Shown: piece by piece, positions 60,101-63,952 of the stretch
How the letters are laid out: every line of letters begins with the position of its first letter
Numbering within the stretch: the first letter of the stretch is position 1
NCBI GenBank assembly: GCA_002633005.1
Contig: NMRA01000293.1
Coordinates: 295,132-359,131, forward strand
DNA length: 64,000 nt
Origin: Phoronis australis
Taxonomy: Eukaryota; Phoronida; Phoronidae
Direction: 5' to 3'
Notes under the pieces: generated by a model
The model's input: only the letters and a program-made list of their open reading frames with translations
What the model was told of the DNA's origin: nothing
Database searches by the model: none
Translations under genes and position numbers: made by a program

Positions 60101-61050
60101 GATACCGTTGTTTTGTTATGAAAGTACCTTTCTTTTTAGCTAAATTTAATTAAAAAGACAAGGTCACAAGACCCAATTGATGAGAAATCACTATAAAGTC
60201 AAAAATTAAATTCTACAGGCTTTCAACTTTCAGAAAACATACTATGACCAAGTAACATTTTCTTAGTTTTAAAAACATACTACAATAAATTTCTATAAGA
60301 CCTTGAGATCTAAAGATCCCAGAAGTTTTTTTTCAATTCAACACTTCTAAGTTTGCTTCAGTGTCTTTGGTTTCACCTTTGATCAAATGGTAAAAAACCT
60401 ATCCCACAATGCATTGCCCATGGCCACATTTGAACAAACCAAACATACTCACAACAGCAACAGCAGACGGACTGAGATCCAGAGTGAATACAAGGCGGTA
60501 ATTTCTTGCTATGAATGAAACGATTGTGCTGGGAGACATGCGGCAGTCGTAGACATGGTCGGGTGACAGACAGGTATGGCAGTTCTCAGGAACGACCGAG
60601 ATCACGTCCAGTCCACCAGTTTTTGTGCTCTGGAATATTCAAACAAAGCACTGAAACTGCATGAAAACATAACAGAGATGGCTTATCATTAAAAAATTTA
60701 AAAATCAAGACTTGTTACTGAACATAGCGTGAGTCAGTCACTGTGTTTGTTCAGTGAACGTGAATGCAGAAACGAGACTTGGAAAACTTACTGTTGGACC
60801 AACTGCATCACTTCAAGGGAATGATAAAACGAAAAATATGTCCCAAAGTGCTTTTAGGAAAACCTAACAACAAATACATCGGACTGCCCTTTACCTCGAA
60901 AGTAACAGTACATGTGCGACTCACCAGATCAGATACAGGAGTATACTTGATGGTCTTGTCTAAGTACTGGAAGTACCATTTTGCCCGTGAGTTACGGGAC
61001 ATACGGTACTCCTTCTTCATCAACAGGTAGACATGGCTAACATCAAGCAC
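1..61050 (-). CDS. SZT2: SZT2 orthologue (KICSTOR subunit), 35 exons, both ends incomplete
   Basis: SZT2 is a ~3,400-residue scaffold that, with KPTN, ITFG2 and KICS2, forms KICSTOR on the lysosome and recruits GATOR1 to inhibit mTORC1 under amino-acid or glucose shortage. The identification rests on many collinear blocks recalled from vertebrate SZT2: [104 protein letters not shown] and FVYGPEQS. The exons are: 60925-61050, 60453-60629, 59520-59597, 58102-58194, 56721-56997, 54752-54972, 53823-53962, 53253-53407, 52890-52986, 52261-52395, 51382-51537, 50938-51003, 49834-50037, 48879-48993, 47393-47583, 45402-45617, 45047-45125, 43791-43897, 43030-43189, 15571-15710, 15047-15204, 14163-14680, 12359-12863, 11858-12110, 11022-11226, 10566-10679, 9807-9990, 8363-8588, 7686-7944, 6517-6897, 5493-5742, 4407-4760, 3724-3886, 2828-2912 and 1-155. 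All junctions are GT-AG with matching phases. The start-codon exon was not found, and the C-terminal third is beyond position 1. Family function is established for vertebrates; its role here is inferred. Confidence 0.95.
1020..1085 (+). repeat. tRNA-like head, probable SINE relic
   Basis: A 66-base stretch has an A-box-like TGACCTAGTGG (1029) and a B-box-like GGGTTCTAGTCCC (1058) about 30 bases apart, as in tRNA-derived SINEs. It cannot fold as a complete tRNA. It lies just before the tandem-core repeat at 1,148, inside an SZT2 intron. Confidence 0.5.
1148..2654 (+). mobile_element. Tandem-core repeat, copy A (CTCF-motif monomers)
   Basis: A non-coding dispersed element. It opens with a hairpin (CAACGC-aga-GCGTTG, 1156-1170) and closes with another (TGCGTCCACAT...ATGTGGGTGCA, 2621-2648). 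Between them are seven ~150-base monomers, each centred on CCACTAGGNGGC-type sites at 1548, 1689, 1850, 1996, 2141, 2302 and 2447. Monomers of three types repeat every ~451 bases. Each also carries the phrase CCAAATTTCATGAAAATCC or a relative. The architecture recalls 'pearl'/Helentron-associated elements of molluscs, but that link is inferred. Confidence 0.7.
2828..2912 (-). CDS. SZT2: SZT2 exon 34
   Basis: 85 nt, phase 2 in and 0 out, acceptor TTTCTAG and donor GTAGTC. It encodes a short helical stretch, [18 protein letters not shown]. The assignment depends on exact phase agreement with both neighbours. Confidence 0.85.
3724..3886 (-). CDS. SZT2: SZT2 exon 33
   Basis: 163 nt, phase 1 in and 2 out. 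[20 protein letters not shown] is the recognisable return to folded sequence after the linkers. The donor is GTATTG and the acceptor TTTAG. Confidence 0.88.
4165..4326 (+). repeat. Two-copy 81-bp tandem repeat
   Basis: The stretch starting CAGCTGTTTT at 4176 recurs at 4257 with few changes, including ACTCACAAATGACCTAC. It lies in the intron just after exon 32. Confidence 0.8.
4407..4760 (-). CDS. SZT2: SZT2 exon 32
   Basis: 354 nt, phase 1/1, acceptor CTGCAG and donor GTAAGA. It encodes a long serine/threonine/arginine-rich, probably disordered segment, with base composition clearly richer in GC than its introns. The assignment rests on phase and position. Confidence 0.85.
5493..5742 (-). 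CDS. SZT2: SZT2 exon 31
   Basis: 250 nt, phase 0 in and 1 out, acceptor TTTGCAG and donor GTAAGG. It encodes a variable linker with a basic patch (SQKNIKRVN). It is placed by frame, splice sites and gene order rather than strong similarity. Confidence 0.85.
6517..6897 (-). CDS. SZT2: SZT2 exon 30
   Basis: 127 codons, phase 0/0, acceptor TTTGAAG and donor [26 protein letters not shown] followed by LVADR matches vertebrate [25 protein letters not shown]. The rest is acidic and variable. Confidence 0.93.
7319..7488 (+). repeat. 42-bp minisatellite, four copies
   Basis: Four near-identical 42-base units contain GACCATGCTCT and CACAATAGGCCAAGCCAA, starting near 7320, 7362, 7404 and 7446. Because 42 is divisible by 3, the minus-strand frame running on from SZT2 exon 29 stays open through all copies as a 14-residue repeat. 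It lies in the intron between exons 29 and 30. Confidence 0.9.
7686..7944 (-). CDS. SZT2: SZT2 exon 29
   Basis: 259 nt, phase 2 in and 0 out, acceptor TTTTAG and donor [26 protein letters not shown] and [16 protein letters not shown] match vertebrate MNEIRWLLEDEMVGALR and PPLSFVFGPERSLTQF. The reading frame stays open for 420 bases past the donor. Confidence 0.95.
8363..8588 (-). CDS. SZT2: SZT2 exon 28
   Basis: 226 nt, phase 1 in and 2 out. [19 protein letters not shown] matches vertebrate VPLRDLSVTLDVFMLTLPL. The rest is an acidic linker. The donor is GTTAGT. Confidence 0.94.
9513..9777 (+). repeat. Minisatellite with 47/43-bp units, six copies
   Basis: Six units share GTTAGTGTAATACTTGTACAG and related sequence. 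The first four alternate between a longer form ending AACAACAACAGTCAC and a shorter form ending AACAACAACAC. The array ends 30 bases from the donor of SZT2 exon 27. Confidence 0.9.
9807..9990 (-). CDS. SZT2: SZT2 exon 27
   Basis: 184 nt, phase 0 in and 1 out, donor [21 protein letters not shown] and [12 protein letters not shown] match vertebrate PPLFLHLTCSVRLR and PVCSLPTCLG. A minisatellite starts 30 bases past the donor. Confidence 0.95.
10566..10679 (-). CDS. SZT2: SZT2 exon 26
   Basis: 38 codons, phase 0/0, acceptor TTGCAG and donor GTAAAT. It encodes only an acidic linker (EEESD, DYEDTK-like), so the assignment rests on frame, splice sites and position between conserved exons. Confidence 0.8.
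11022..11226 (-). CDS. SZT2: SZT2 exon 25
   Basis: 205 nt, phase 2 in and 0 out, donor [26 protein letters not shown] then YYFYCPP matches vertebrate [27 protein letters not shown], one of the clearest family signatures. Confidence 0.95.
11258..11648 (+). repeat. 32-bp minisatellite, about 12 copies
   Basis: Twelve tandem 32-base units of the form CAGATTTGAACTCAAGTGAT plus AGCTATAACAAT, differing by single bases (AGGTG/AAGTG, GATAGC/GACAGC). It fills the intron between SZT2 exons 24 and 25, starting 32 bases before the exon 25 acceptor. Confidence 0.95.
11858..12110 (-). CDS. SZT2: SZT2 exon 24
   Basis: 253 nt, phase 1 in and 2 out. It starts GVYKSLQ (vertebrate GLFRSLQ) and ends in a glutamate-rich coiled segment. 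An in-frame TGA lies across the donor AA|GTGAGG, so unspliced transcript would stop here. Confidence 0.9.
12359..12863 (-). CDS. SZT2: SZT2 exon 23
   Basis: 505 nt, phase 0 in and 1 out, acceptor TTTTTAG and donor GTACAT. A polar acidic N-terminal half leads to [13 protein letters not shown] (vertebrate CPVYIYSCSLEAL), then [17 protein letters not shown] (NHCALLQEHAQRCYVR). Confidence 0.92.
13408..13950 (+). repeat. 70-bp minisatellite, nearly eight copies
   Basis: Units begin GACTCACATCCACTAACATA at 13481, 13551, 13621, 13691, 13761, 13831 and 13901, with a divergent copy before. Variants end ATGGCTCACA, ATGGCTTACT or ATGGCTTACA. It lies in the SZT2 intron between exons 22 and 23. Confidence 0.95.
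14163..14680 (-). CDS. SZT2: SZT2 exon 22
   Basis: 518 nt, phase 1 in and 0 out, the longest exon here. A serine-rich, poorly conserved centre is followed by [20 protein letters not shown] and [12 protein letters not shown] (vertebrate PQWRCYARLV...LTFLPATFSDVQRLA). The donor is CAG|GTCAGC. The ORF runs on briefly into the intron to a stop. Confidence 0.9.
15047..15204 (-). CDS. SZT2: SZT2 exon 21
   Basis: 158 nt, phase 2 in and 1 out. [20 protein letters not shown] matches vertebrate [20 protein letters not shown]. The donor is GTATCT. Confidence 0.94.
15571..15710 (-). CDS. SZT2: SZT2 exon 20, 3' side of the giant intron
   Basis: 140 nt, phase 0 in and 2 out, acceptor GTTGCAG and donor [26 protein letters not shown] matches vertebrate [20 protein letters not shown], followed by a proline-rich linker. 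Confidence 0.93.
17344..18816. mobile_element. 1.47-kb DNA transposon with TA-flanked terminal inverted repeats
   Basis: The left end CCGTATTCGCTCTAATAACC and right end GTTATTAGGGCGAATACGG are inverted copies with few mismatches, and both are bordered by TA. This suggests a Tc1/mariner-type target, though the superfamily is not proven. No transposase ORF is visible. A short minus-strand exon-like frame lies inside (17651-17781). Confidence 0.7.
17651..17781 (-). pseudogene. Exon-like frame inside the inverted-repeat element
   Basis: On the minus strand a TAA is followed directly by ATG at 17781. The frame then reads [20 protein letters not shown], continues [13 protein letters not shown], and meets a GT donor (GTAATT) just after GATTTTAG near 17,660. 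The last part looks like a short coiled coil. I do not recognise the protein. It may be a transposon first exon, a captured host exon or chance. Confidence 0.3.
19131..19241 (+). pseudogene. Second THAP start, in the left foldback arm
   Basis: ATG at 19131 opens [20 protein letters not shown], aligned with the opposing arm's [20 protein letters not shown]. The second zinc cysteine is replaced by arginine, so this copy cannot form a normal THAP finger. The frame ends at 19241. Confidence 0.6.
19690..19927 (-). pseudogene. Broken THAP zinc-finger domain
   Basis: Starting at 19927 the frame reads [10 protein letters not shown]…, the usual THAP opening with C-x-x-x-x-C spacing, then LRRFPKD and a tryptophan. 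The closing C-x-x-H part ([13 protein letters not shown]) is present but in another frame, near 19,735-19,700, so at least one frameshift breaks the domain. No catalytic domain follows. It lies in the right arm of the foldback element. Confidence 0.65.
21404..21705 (+). repeat. Fragment of the tandem-core repeat (3' end)
   Basis: It shares GCCAAATTTCATGAAAGTCC, AGGAGATACAGCAG and GACGACAATATGCACCCACA with copies A and B, ending in a degenerate terminal hairpin near 21,680-21,705. Confidence 0.65.
22397..22655 (+). repeat. 43-bp minisatellite, six copies
   Basis: Six units of GTTACTGCCTCAAACCAGTG followed by GACTTGYCATKSMAGATCATTTT begin near 22397, 22440, 22483, 22526, 22569 and 22612. Two sequence forms (CCATGGAAG and TCATTGCAG) alternate in the first four. 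Confidence 0.95.
23728..24030 (+). repeat. Direct repeat flanking element B, left copy
   Basis: About 300 bases including TATTGCCTATTTCTAGAATT, GAGAATTTTTACCATACTAT and GAACATGGCAAAGCATTTAT recur at 26,698-27,005, with about 85-90% identity by eye. The tandem-core element sits between them. Confidence 0.85.
24041..26628 (+). mobile_element. Tandem-core repeat, copy B, containing a 980-bp duplication
   Basis: It has the same start hairpin as copy A with paired changes (AACAC-gaa-GTGTT) and the same closing hairpin (TGCACACACATATATGTGGGCGCA, 26599-26622). CTCF-like cores include 24106, 24341, 24589, 24878, their +980 copies, 26003 and 26436. The segment from 23,996 to 24,974 recurs at 24,976-25,954 with very few differences, separated by the single N at 24,975. 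The real insertion is probably about 1.6 kb. Confidence 0.75.
24975..24975. other. Single N joining two near-identical 980-bp copies
   Basis: This is the only ambiguous base in the window. The sequence before it matches 25,942-25,954 and the sequence after it restarts at the equivalent of 23,996. Both sides therefore meet exactly at the N, as in a scaffold join of overlapping or allelic contigs. Confidence 0.85.
26698..27005 (+). repeat. Direct repeat flanking element B, right copy
   Basis: Counterpart of 23,728-24,030. It continues into GAGAAAATAAAATTTCCG and GTTGTCCACCAT (27,013-27,042), the same phrase that follows the end of element B at 26,624, so this copy shows the site without the insertion. 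Confidence 0.85.
27430..34200. other. Intronic stretch with no recognised gene or mobile element
   Basis: Only short frames, mostly under 110 codons, without splice context or familiar motifs. There is a cytosine run near 28,548 and weak echoes of the 26.7-kb direct repeat (for example AAAATGAGAAAA near 28,410 and 33,172). Confidence 0.6.
34220..34670. mobile_element. Probable short inverted-repeat element
   Basis: CTGATCTGGAGCAAATTGAC (34,353) is inverted as GATCAATTTGCTCCAAATCA (34,607). The block between is richer in CpG than its surroundings and repeats short TAAACGG/TAAACGC phrases. The ends are not resolved and no coding capacity is seen. Confidence 0.4.
35409..35775. mobile_element. 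Probable MITE with imperfect inverted ends
   Basis: CACTAGCAGTTTCAGTGACA with AAAACACTAGC near 35,425-35,455 resembles the inverse of CTAGCAGAAACGCTAGTGAA with AATACTAGTG near 35,728-35,757. No ORF of note. Confidence 0.4.
35780..40350. other. Intronic stretch without recognised genes
   Basis: No convincing exon on either strand. A ~30-base phrase containing GATCAAGATGCAGTTAGC occurs twice (near 36,309 and 36,640). The block at 38,770-39,010 may hold a degenerate relative of the 35.4-kb element (shared GTGACAAAAAC). Nothing else stands out. Confidence 0.5.
40358..42997. mobile_element. Possible larger DNA transposon enclosing the 512-bp MITE
   Basis: CACTCGAC at 40,358 is matched by the inverse GTCGAGTG ending at 42,997. 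Both subterminal zones carry repeated GGTCGCATTT/GGTCACATTT-type phrases, as in hAT-like elements. The interior is CpG-richer than the rest of the intron. No transposase was identified and no clear target duplication was seen. Confidence 0.35.
42326..42837. mobile_element. 512-bp MITE with CATAAC target duplication
   Basis: It begins CAGGGCTTGGAAT and ends with its exact inverse ATTCCAAGCCCTG. Both ends are bordered by the identical six bases CATAAC (42,320-42,325 and 42,838-42,843). The interior has a purine run and GCGGAAA phrases. The CAGGG ends resemble hAT MITEs, but hAT elements usually make 8-base duplications. The frames across it are not convincing genes. Confidence 0.85.
43030..43189 (-). 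CDS. SZT2: SZT2 exon 19, 5' side of the giant intron
   Basis: 160 nt, phase 2 in and 0 out, donor GTGAGT. An acidic stretch precedes [15 protein letters not shown] (vertebrate ELNLVTEVWVEPQYG). The next exon is 27.3 kb away. Confidence 0.93.
43791..43897 (-). CDS. SZT2: SZT2 exon 18
   Basis: 107 nt, phase 0 in and 2 out, acceptor TTTTTTACAG and donor [22 protein letters not shown] matches vertebrate [16 protein letters not shown]. Two partial copies of its first ~80 bases lie directly upstream in transcription (see the repeat entry at 43,817-44,045). Confidence 0.93.
43817..44045 (-). repeat. 80-bp tandem duplication of part of SZT2 exon 18
   Basis: Three copies with an 80-81-base period share the phrase TTGGGACAGTCA at 43,872, 43,952 and 44,033. 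The lowest copy is inside exon 18, and the other two lie just upstream in transcription. Their translation ([16 protein letters not shown]) is clearly exon-derived. Eighty is not a multiple of three and the extra copies have no donor, so they are probably not used. Confidence 0.9.
44046..44530 (+). repeat. Degenerate tandem-core repeat fragment
   Basis: Scattered matches to the family (GATGCAGAGGCAAATGTAAA, GATCCTTTGAACGGTTTGGC, GTCTTCTCATCAGGACCACA) in the right order, but without intact CTCF-like cores. Confidence 0.45.
45047..45125 (-). CDS. SZT2: SZT2 exon 17
   Basis: 79 nt, phase 2 in and 0 out, donor [26 protein letters not shown] matches vertebrate [20 protein letters not shown]. Confidence 0.92.
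45402..45617 (-). CDS. SZT2: SZT2 exon 16
   Basis: 216 nt, phase 2/2, donor [15 protein letters not shown] and [20 protein letters not shown] match vertebrate YEKLPLDY...[14 protein letters not shown]. Confidence 0.95.
46483..46827. repeat. 160-bp near-perfect hairpin with 25-base loop
   Basis: Bases 46,483-46,642 are the inverse of 46,668-46,827 with only two mismatches that I can see (GGATTTTC against GGGTGTTC). The loop is 46,643-46,667. The right arm runs directly into a tandem-core repeat copy, so the arms are derived from that family. It lies in the SZT2 intron between exons 15 and 16 and would be transcribed. Confidence 0.93.
46828..47290 (+). repeat. Tandem-core repeat, copy C
   Basis: Contains TTGCCACTAGGCACAACGCT, a CCACTAGGGGG core at 46,978, GGAGATACAGCCAAGGGCAC and a degenerate closing hairpin near 47,255-47,290. 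Confidence 0.65.
47393..47583 (-). CDS. SZT2: SZT2 exon 15
   Basis: 191 nt, phase 0 in and 2 out, acceptor TTTAACAG and donor [23 protein letters not shown], then a basic linker, then [15 protein letters not shown], matches vertebrate IVSGLREEILRLRFPHR...VVLHKPLDKLLIR. Confidence 0.93.
48879..48993 (-). CDS. SZT2: SZT2 exon 14
   Basis: 115 nt, phase 2 in and 0 out, donor [26 protein letters not shown] matches vertebrate [20 protein letters not shown]. Confidence 0.95.
49834..50037 (-). CDS. SZT2: SZT2 exon 13
   Basis: 204 nt, phase 2/2, acceptor ATTTTAG and donor [39 protein letters not shown] and [16 protein letters not shown] follow the vertebrate order and spacing. Confidence 0.95.
50938..51003 (-). 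CDS. SZT2: SZT2 exon 12
   Basis: 66 nt, phase 2/2. It encodes [18 protein letters not shown] (vertebrate AQFAAYWKPVLSMDANSW). The donor is GTGGGT. A competing GTACTT five bases further on would break the frame. Confidence 0.93.
51382..51537 (-). CDS. SZT2: SZT2 exon 11
   Basis: 156 nt, phase 2/2, donor [20 protein letters not shown] and [20 protein letters not shown] are almost identical in pattern to the vertebrate protein. Confidence 0.96.
52261..52395 (-). CDS. SZT2: SZT2 exon 10
   Basis: 135 nt, phase 2/2. [12 protein letters not shown] and VKRFWMAL match vertebrate EGGYDILHDVSC and IRRFWNTL. The in-phase acceptor is TTTCCAG at 52396-52397. A second AG six bases downstream breaks the frame and was not chosen. 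Confidence 0.92.
52890..52986 (-). CDS. SZT2: SZT2 exon 9
   Basis: 97 nt, phase 1 in and 2 out, donor [26 protein letters not shown] followed by YVAVSSWPL matches vertebrate [21 protein letters not shown]. Confidence 0.94.
53253..53407 (-). CDS. SZT2: SZT2 exon 8
   Basis: 155 nt, phase 2 in and 1 out. [20 protein letters not shown] and [15 protein letters not shown] match vertebrate RKKHTEKE...[21 protein letters not shown] closely. The donor is GTAAAC. Confidence 0.95.
53823..53962 (-). CDS. SZT2: SZT2 exon 7
   Basis: 140 nt, phase 0 in and 2 out, donor [22 protein letters not shown] corresponds to vertebrate YHRAFLLYSFLRSG, in the expected order after exon 6. Confidence 0.9.
54752..54972 (-). 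CDS. SZT2: SZT2 exon 6
   Basis: 221 nt, phase 1 in and 0 out, acceptor TTTGCAG and donor [20 protein letters not shown] and [20 protein letters not shown] match one of the best conserved N-terminal stretches of the family. Its fold resembles a VWA-type 'ITDG' strand in style, but I do not claim a domain. Confidence 0.95.
55130..56490 (+). repeat. Tandem-core repeat, copy D
   Basis: A diverged copy with cores at 55,895 (CCACAAGGGGACGCC), 56,024, 56,169 (CCACTAGGGGGCGCAAC, a full CTCF-type match) and 56,457. It shares the phrases AAATTTCATAAAAAT and AGGAACTTGGTAGAT. It sits in the SZT2 intron between exons 5 and 6. Confidence 0.65.
56721..56997 (-). CDS. SZT2: SZT2 exon 5
   Basis: 277 nt, phase 0 in and 1 out. 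It encodes [11 protein letters not shown] near the start and [14 protein letters not shown] at the end (vertebrate ILALQLLPSNSSAG). The middle is acidic and poorly conserved. The donor is GTGAAT. Confidence 0.9.
57170..57520. repeat. Dispersed AT-rich repeat
   Basis: Segments resembling TTTGCTTTCAAAGTAC…TAAATTTCA…GACC-AATTAATG are shared with 3,540-3,680 and about 60,080-60,250. No ends or coding content could be defined. Confidence 0.4.
58102..58194 (-). CDS. SZT2: SZT2 exon 4
   Basis: 31 codons, phase 0/0, acceptor TTACAG and donor GTTTGT. The pattern F-x-x-PGS...P-x-x-x-V-x-x-x-AY aligns with the vertebrate FRVPGS...PEIYVTIQAY block. Confidence 0.88.
58378..58484. repeat. Small palindromic element
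   Basis: AGAGATCCCGGATTTTTAGA with ACCAGTTT is inverted as AAACTGGT with TCTTAAAATCTGGAATCCCT, giving arms of about 28 bases and a loop of about 25-40. A diverged relative with the same order is at 55,224-55,320. Confidence 0.6.
59520..59597 (-). CDS. SZT2: SZT2 exon 3
   Basis: 26 codons, phase 0/0, donor GTAAGT. The segment [17 protein letters not shown] corresponds to the vertebrate ILFDEVFHALSRCLGGL region. Confidence 0.9.
60453..60629 (-). CDS. SZT2: SZT2 exon 2
   Basis: 59 codons, phase 0/0, ending at SAVAV before donor [18 protein letters not shown] matches the vertebrate YRFVIELDLSPS block. The acceptor is TATTCCAG. Confidence 0.92.
60925..61050 (-). CDS. SZT2: SZT2 exon 1 of those found (N-terminal)
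   Basis: 42 codons, phase 0 at both ends, with acceptor TTTTCAG and donor GTGAGT. It carries [14 protein letters not shown], the most N-terminal conserved block of SZT2. The first in-frame methionine lies inside that block, so the true start is in an upstream exon that I could not place. Confidence 0.92.
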
Positions 61051-62400
61051 CTGAAAATAACCATGAAACTTTAATATTCATTGAATATGTCATACTGTTC
61101 GCTTTTAGAAAAAGACATCAACTTACCCCTACATTCTAGTAGGTCACTTATCTAGACCAGACAAAAACTTTAAAATTTTTTTTTGAGATTCACATATCAA
61201 CCACCATCTCTATAATTTTTAAAATTTATAAATTTCTGCGAAGTGACCAGAAGTGGGACACTGACTGTTCTAGTACTTTTTCCCCTCGAAACTTTGTGAT
61301 ATTCATTCCCCAATTCGAAGGATTTTCCCCGAGGTCAAGAGACATGCCCGTTCGCTGGTGGCTTTCAGAGGTTCACGTGATTCACAGGAAGCACGTCTAC
61401 AACATTCCCCACTTTCCTATGGAGCATGTCTGCCACCAGGAAGGTGTACACCAGATTGTTTCGCAAACAGGTCATTGACTTCCCTCTGAATCTTTAGCAC
61501 CAGGTGAACATGAAGTTGTCTCTCATACAGGTTCTAATGACTCCTGAAGCTTTTATGCTCACAATACCATGCACGTCGTCCAAAGTCCACAGGTCTTATT
61601 TGGCACTGCTAGCTTTCCTACAGGCTAATAGACAATTGTCCATTACCAAGTGGATAACAGATGCTCACAGCTCATATGATTCACCGAAAGCACCTCAACA
61701 ACAGTTTTAAGAAAATCTGCTTAGTCGTTGTACTGTAGTACCATCACCAAAAGTTGACCTCATTTCTCAAGTCGTTCGATAAACTGGTGCTCAAATTATG
61801 GCGAGTCTGATTCTGAAGAGTTGATGATAACTGTTAAGGGCAGAATTATCAGACCACAAACTTTACAGTATCTATCTTACACATAACAGATATGATGTCA
61901 TATCCCCTGACGCGTGCAGTGTAAAAATGGTCAGTTGCAAATGAATGAAGGACAGCTCGAAAAAAGTTCAGATTATGGGGAGTATTTGTTCGAGTTGGAA
62001 GGAGTAAAGGACATCAACGGCCTAAGGAGTCCCTCTATGTACTTATAGCAACGTGATTTTGATGGTTTAATCAGTGTAAGGCAAAATTCGCTGAAAAGTT
62101 TCCGGCGTATGAAGGTACTATGGGAGCATTGCCATCACCGACTCTACTGCTATGTAGAGATGGTGGCACTATCTATCTTACATCTAAGCAACACGTAGCC
62201 CCTCCGTTGGCCCGTTAGAGGCTACAATACTTCCCATCGCTTTCAGTGCGAATTTCGTCTCGTGTATTTTAAACGGGAGGTAGGCCAAATCCGGTCACCG
62301 ATTAACAGTTAATTCACCTAGTCAAAAATACATTCCACACTAAAAACTATCACTTAAAAAAGCGCTTACTTTCTTCAGTAGTCCTCTACACAAATCTTCG
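61051..62400. other. 5' region of SZT2 without an assigned exon
   Basis: The SZT2 start-codon exon should lie here or slightly above. A minus-strand stretch ending at 62,370 before a good donor (GTAAGC) would join in frame to exon 1 as …EDLCRGLLKK, but it has an in-frame TAA and no ATG, so it may be 5' UTR or nothing. Confidence 0.35.
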
Positions 62401-62439
62401 ATGAAGCTTAGTTATGAGAATTAAGGTGACTTTGGCGAA

Positions 62440-62600
62440 GAATCCCAACTCAACTTTTTCACCACGCACGCAATAACCACAAAGTATTTCAACTGAGTCA
62501 CGTGAGTTAGGCAAAGGCTAGCGCGAGACTGGACGAAGCGCGATGCTGGCGCGCGTCACTTGCAAAATAGCATGGGAAGGTATCAGATGAAATTTGTAAG
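62440..62600. promoter_or_regulatory. CpG-rich putative SZT2 promoter with CLEAR-like E-box
   Basis: CpG density rises sharply here (GCGCGAGACTGGACGAAGCG, GGCGCGCGTCAC). GTCACGTGAG at 62,497-62,506 differs by one base from the TFEB/MiT-family CLEAR consensus GTCACGTGAC. Position relative to the unresolved SZT2 start is inferred. Confidence 0.4.
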
Positions 62601-62659
62601 ATTTTTGTCCCTTGACTTTTTATTCGTCAACGTGTGTGATTTCACCTATCTTCCTCAAA

Positions 62660-62735
62660 ATGGCACCCGGTAAGAGAAACTCAAGCAAACCGCGATTTGT
62701 TCAAATTATCTTGGCTGATCGTCTCCAGACTTATG
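62660..62735 (+). CDS. Possible first exon on the plus strand, unrecognised
   Basis: ATG at 62,660 opens MAPGKRNSSKPRFVQIILAD then RLQTYGLC and stop. Two donors are possible: GTAAGA after MAP-G, or GTTTGT after QTY-G. It could start a divergent transcript, but I recognise no family. Confidence 0.2.
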
Positions 62736-63301
62736 GTTTGTGTTAATTATAACTCCATGTGCATATATGCATGTCTCATTTGATTTTATTTCCTGTATTT
62801 TGAAATTCGTTACTTTTTGTGGGGATGTACTATCGCCCCTGCATGCCTGCGGCATCCAGGGCGATGTAATTGCCTATCTTGCATCATGCAAAACAATTTT
62901 ATTTAGCCGCTAGTGGCAGTATTTTATTTGAAAGTATATTCCAAAAACGTTCCATCAAATGGACCCTTGATAACACATAGACATCACTAATAAAAGCGAC
63001 GCAGCTTAGACTCTGAGACAGTCTTGAGAACGATCAGCTGATTCGGCATGCAGGTCAACATGATTGAGTCACGCTCGTTTTGCAGAACGCTGCCGCTGGC
63101 AACATTTGGGGTTGGACACGTGCAACCTCACCTCATTTACTTGATCCATTTCTTCTTCTTCAGTCATTTTCCGCTACAGTATGTGCATGCTCAACAGGAA
63201 TATAAATATGATGCAGAAAATTTCCCAAACTTGGAAACTTGACAACTAAACCACCAGCACCACCGACCACCGTCCAAAACTAGGCCATGTTTTTCAATAC
63301 A

Positions 63302-63333
63302 GCGCATGCGCGTAATGTACATCGCGCTTCCGG
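63302..63333. promoter_or_regulatory. NRF1 palindrome and ETS site
   Basis: GCGCATGCGC (63,302-63,311) is a perfect NRF1 consensus, and CTTCCGG (63,327-63,333) is an ETS-type site. The pair is typical of TATA-less housekeeping promoters. They lie just before the ATG at 63,357. Confidence 0.6.
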
Positions 63334-63356
63334 TCCTGTTTTATGGTGTCCACAGA

Positions 63357-63362
63357 ATGCAG
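63357..63362 (+). CDS. Candidate two-codon first exon (M-Q), possibly MED8
   Basis: ATG-CAG is followed directly by a GT donor (GTTTGT), 24 bases downstream of the ETS site. Vertebrate MED8, a Mediator head subunit that begins M-Q-R-E-E, is the head-to-head neighbour of SZT2, which makes it the natural candidate. The next exon is not in the window. This rests on gene order and two codons, so it is a hypothesis only. Confidence 0.2.
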
Positions 63363-63784
63363 GTTTGTTTTTATACTCGTTTAGTGTATTTTTGGGGGAT
63401 TGATTCAATTTGTTTTCATCACTTCTCATGGCTGTGTGACTGAGGAGAGGTCAGGGTGAGAAACCTGAGGCAAGTGAAACATTAGCCTGCCGAAGATAAT
63501 CAGCAGGACTCGGAAGTCGAGCTGATGCGTCCTGAATTGTTCAATTGAGGCTGAAAGAAGACCAGGGGCCCGTTCCAAGAAAACTGTCTTAGCTAAGACA
63601 AATCTTAAACTTAAGTCAATTTTAAGACAAATCTTAAGTTTGTCTTAAGTCCGTTCCAAGAAAATGATCTTAAGTTCGCCTTAAGTTTTTGACTTAAGTT
63701 TTGTCTTAAGTTTGACGTAGCTTACCGGATGTGGAAGTTTCAAAGCTTGGAGGTGGAGAAAGAAGCACTTTTGCAGCAGACGAC

Positions 63785-63933
63785 ATGGACAAAAGGAAGC
63801 CGAACTTTTCGGTAGCGGAGCTATCTCGCTTGGTTGCTGGTGTGGCCGAGCACAATGACGTTTTATCTTCCAAATTTTCATCCTCTGTCACACAAAGCTC
63901 CAAGCGAGATGCTTGGCTTCACATAGCGTCAAG
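63785..63933 (+). CDS. Myb/SANT-like domain exon of the Harbinger-like element
   Basis: The frame can start at 63,731 or 63,785; the second gives MDKRKPNFSVAELSRLVAGV, followed by EHNDVLSSKFSSSVT and KRDAWLHIAS. This matches the Myb/SANT-like DNA-binding protein that Harbinger elements carry beside the transposase (also NAIF1- and MSANTD-type host proteins). It ends at a GT donor (GTTAGT) after TCA-AG. Later exons are beyond the window. Confidence 0.65.
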
Positions 63934-63952
63934 GTTAGTGTATTAAACTCAC

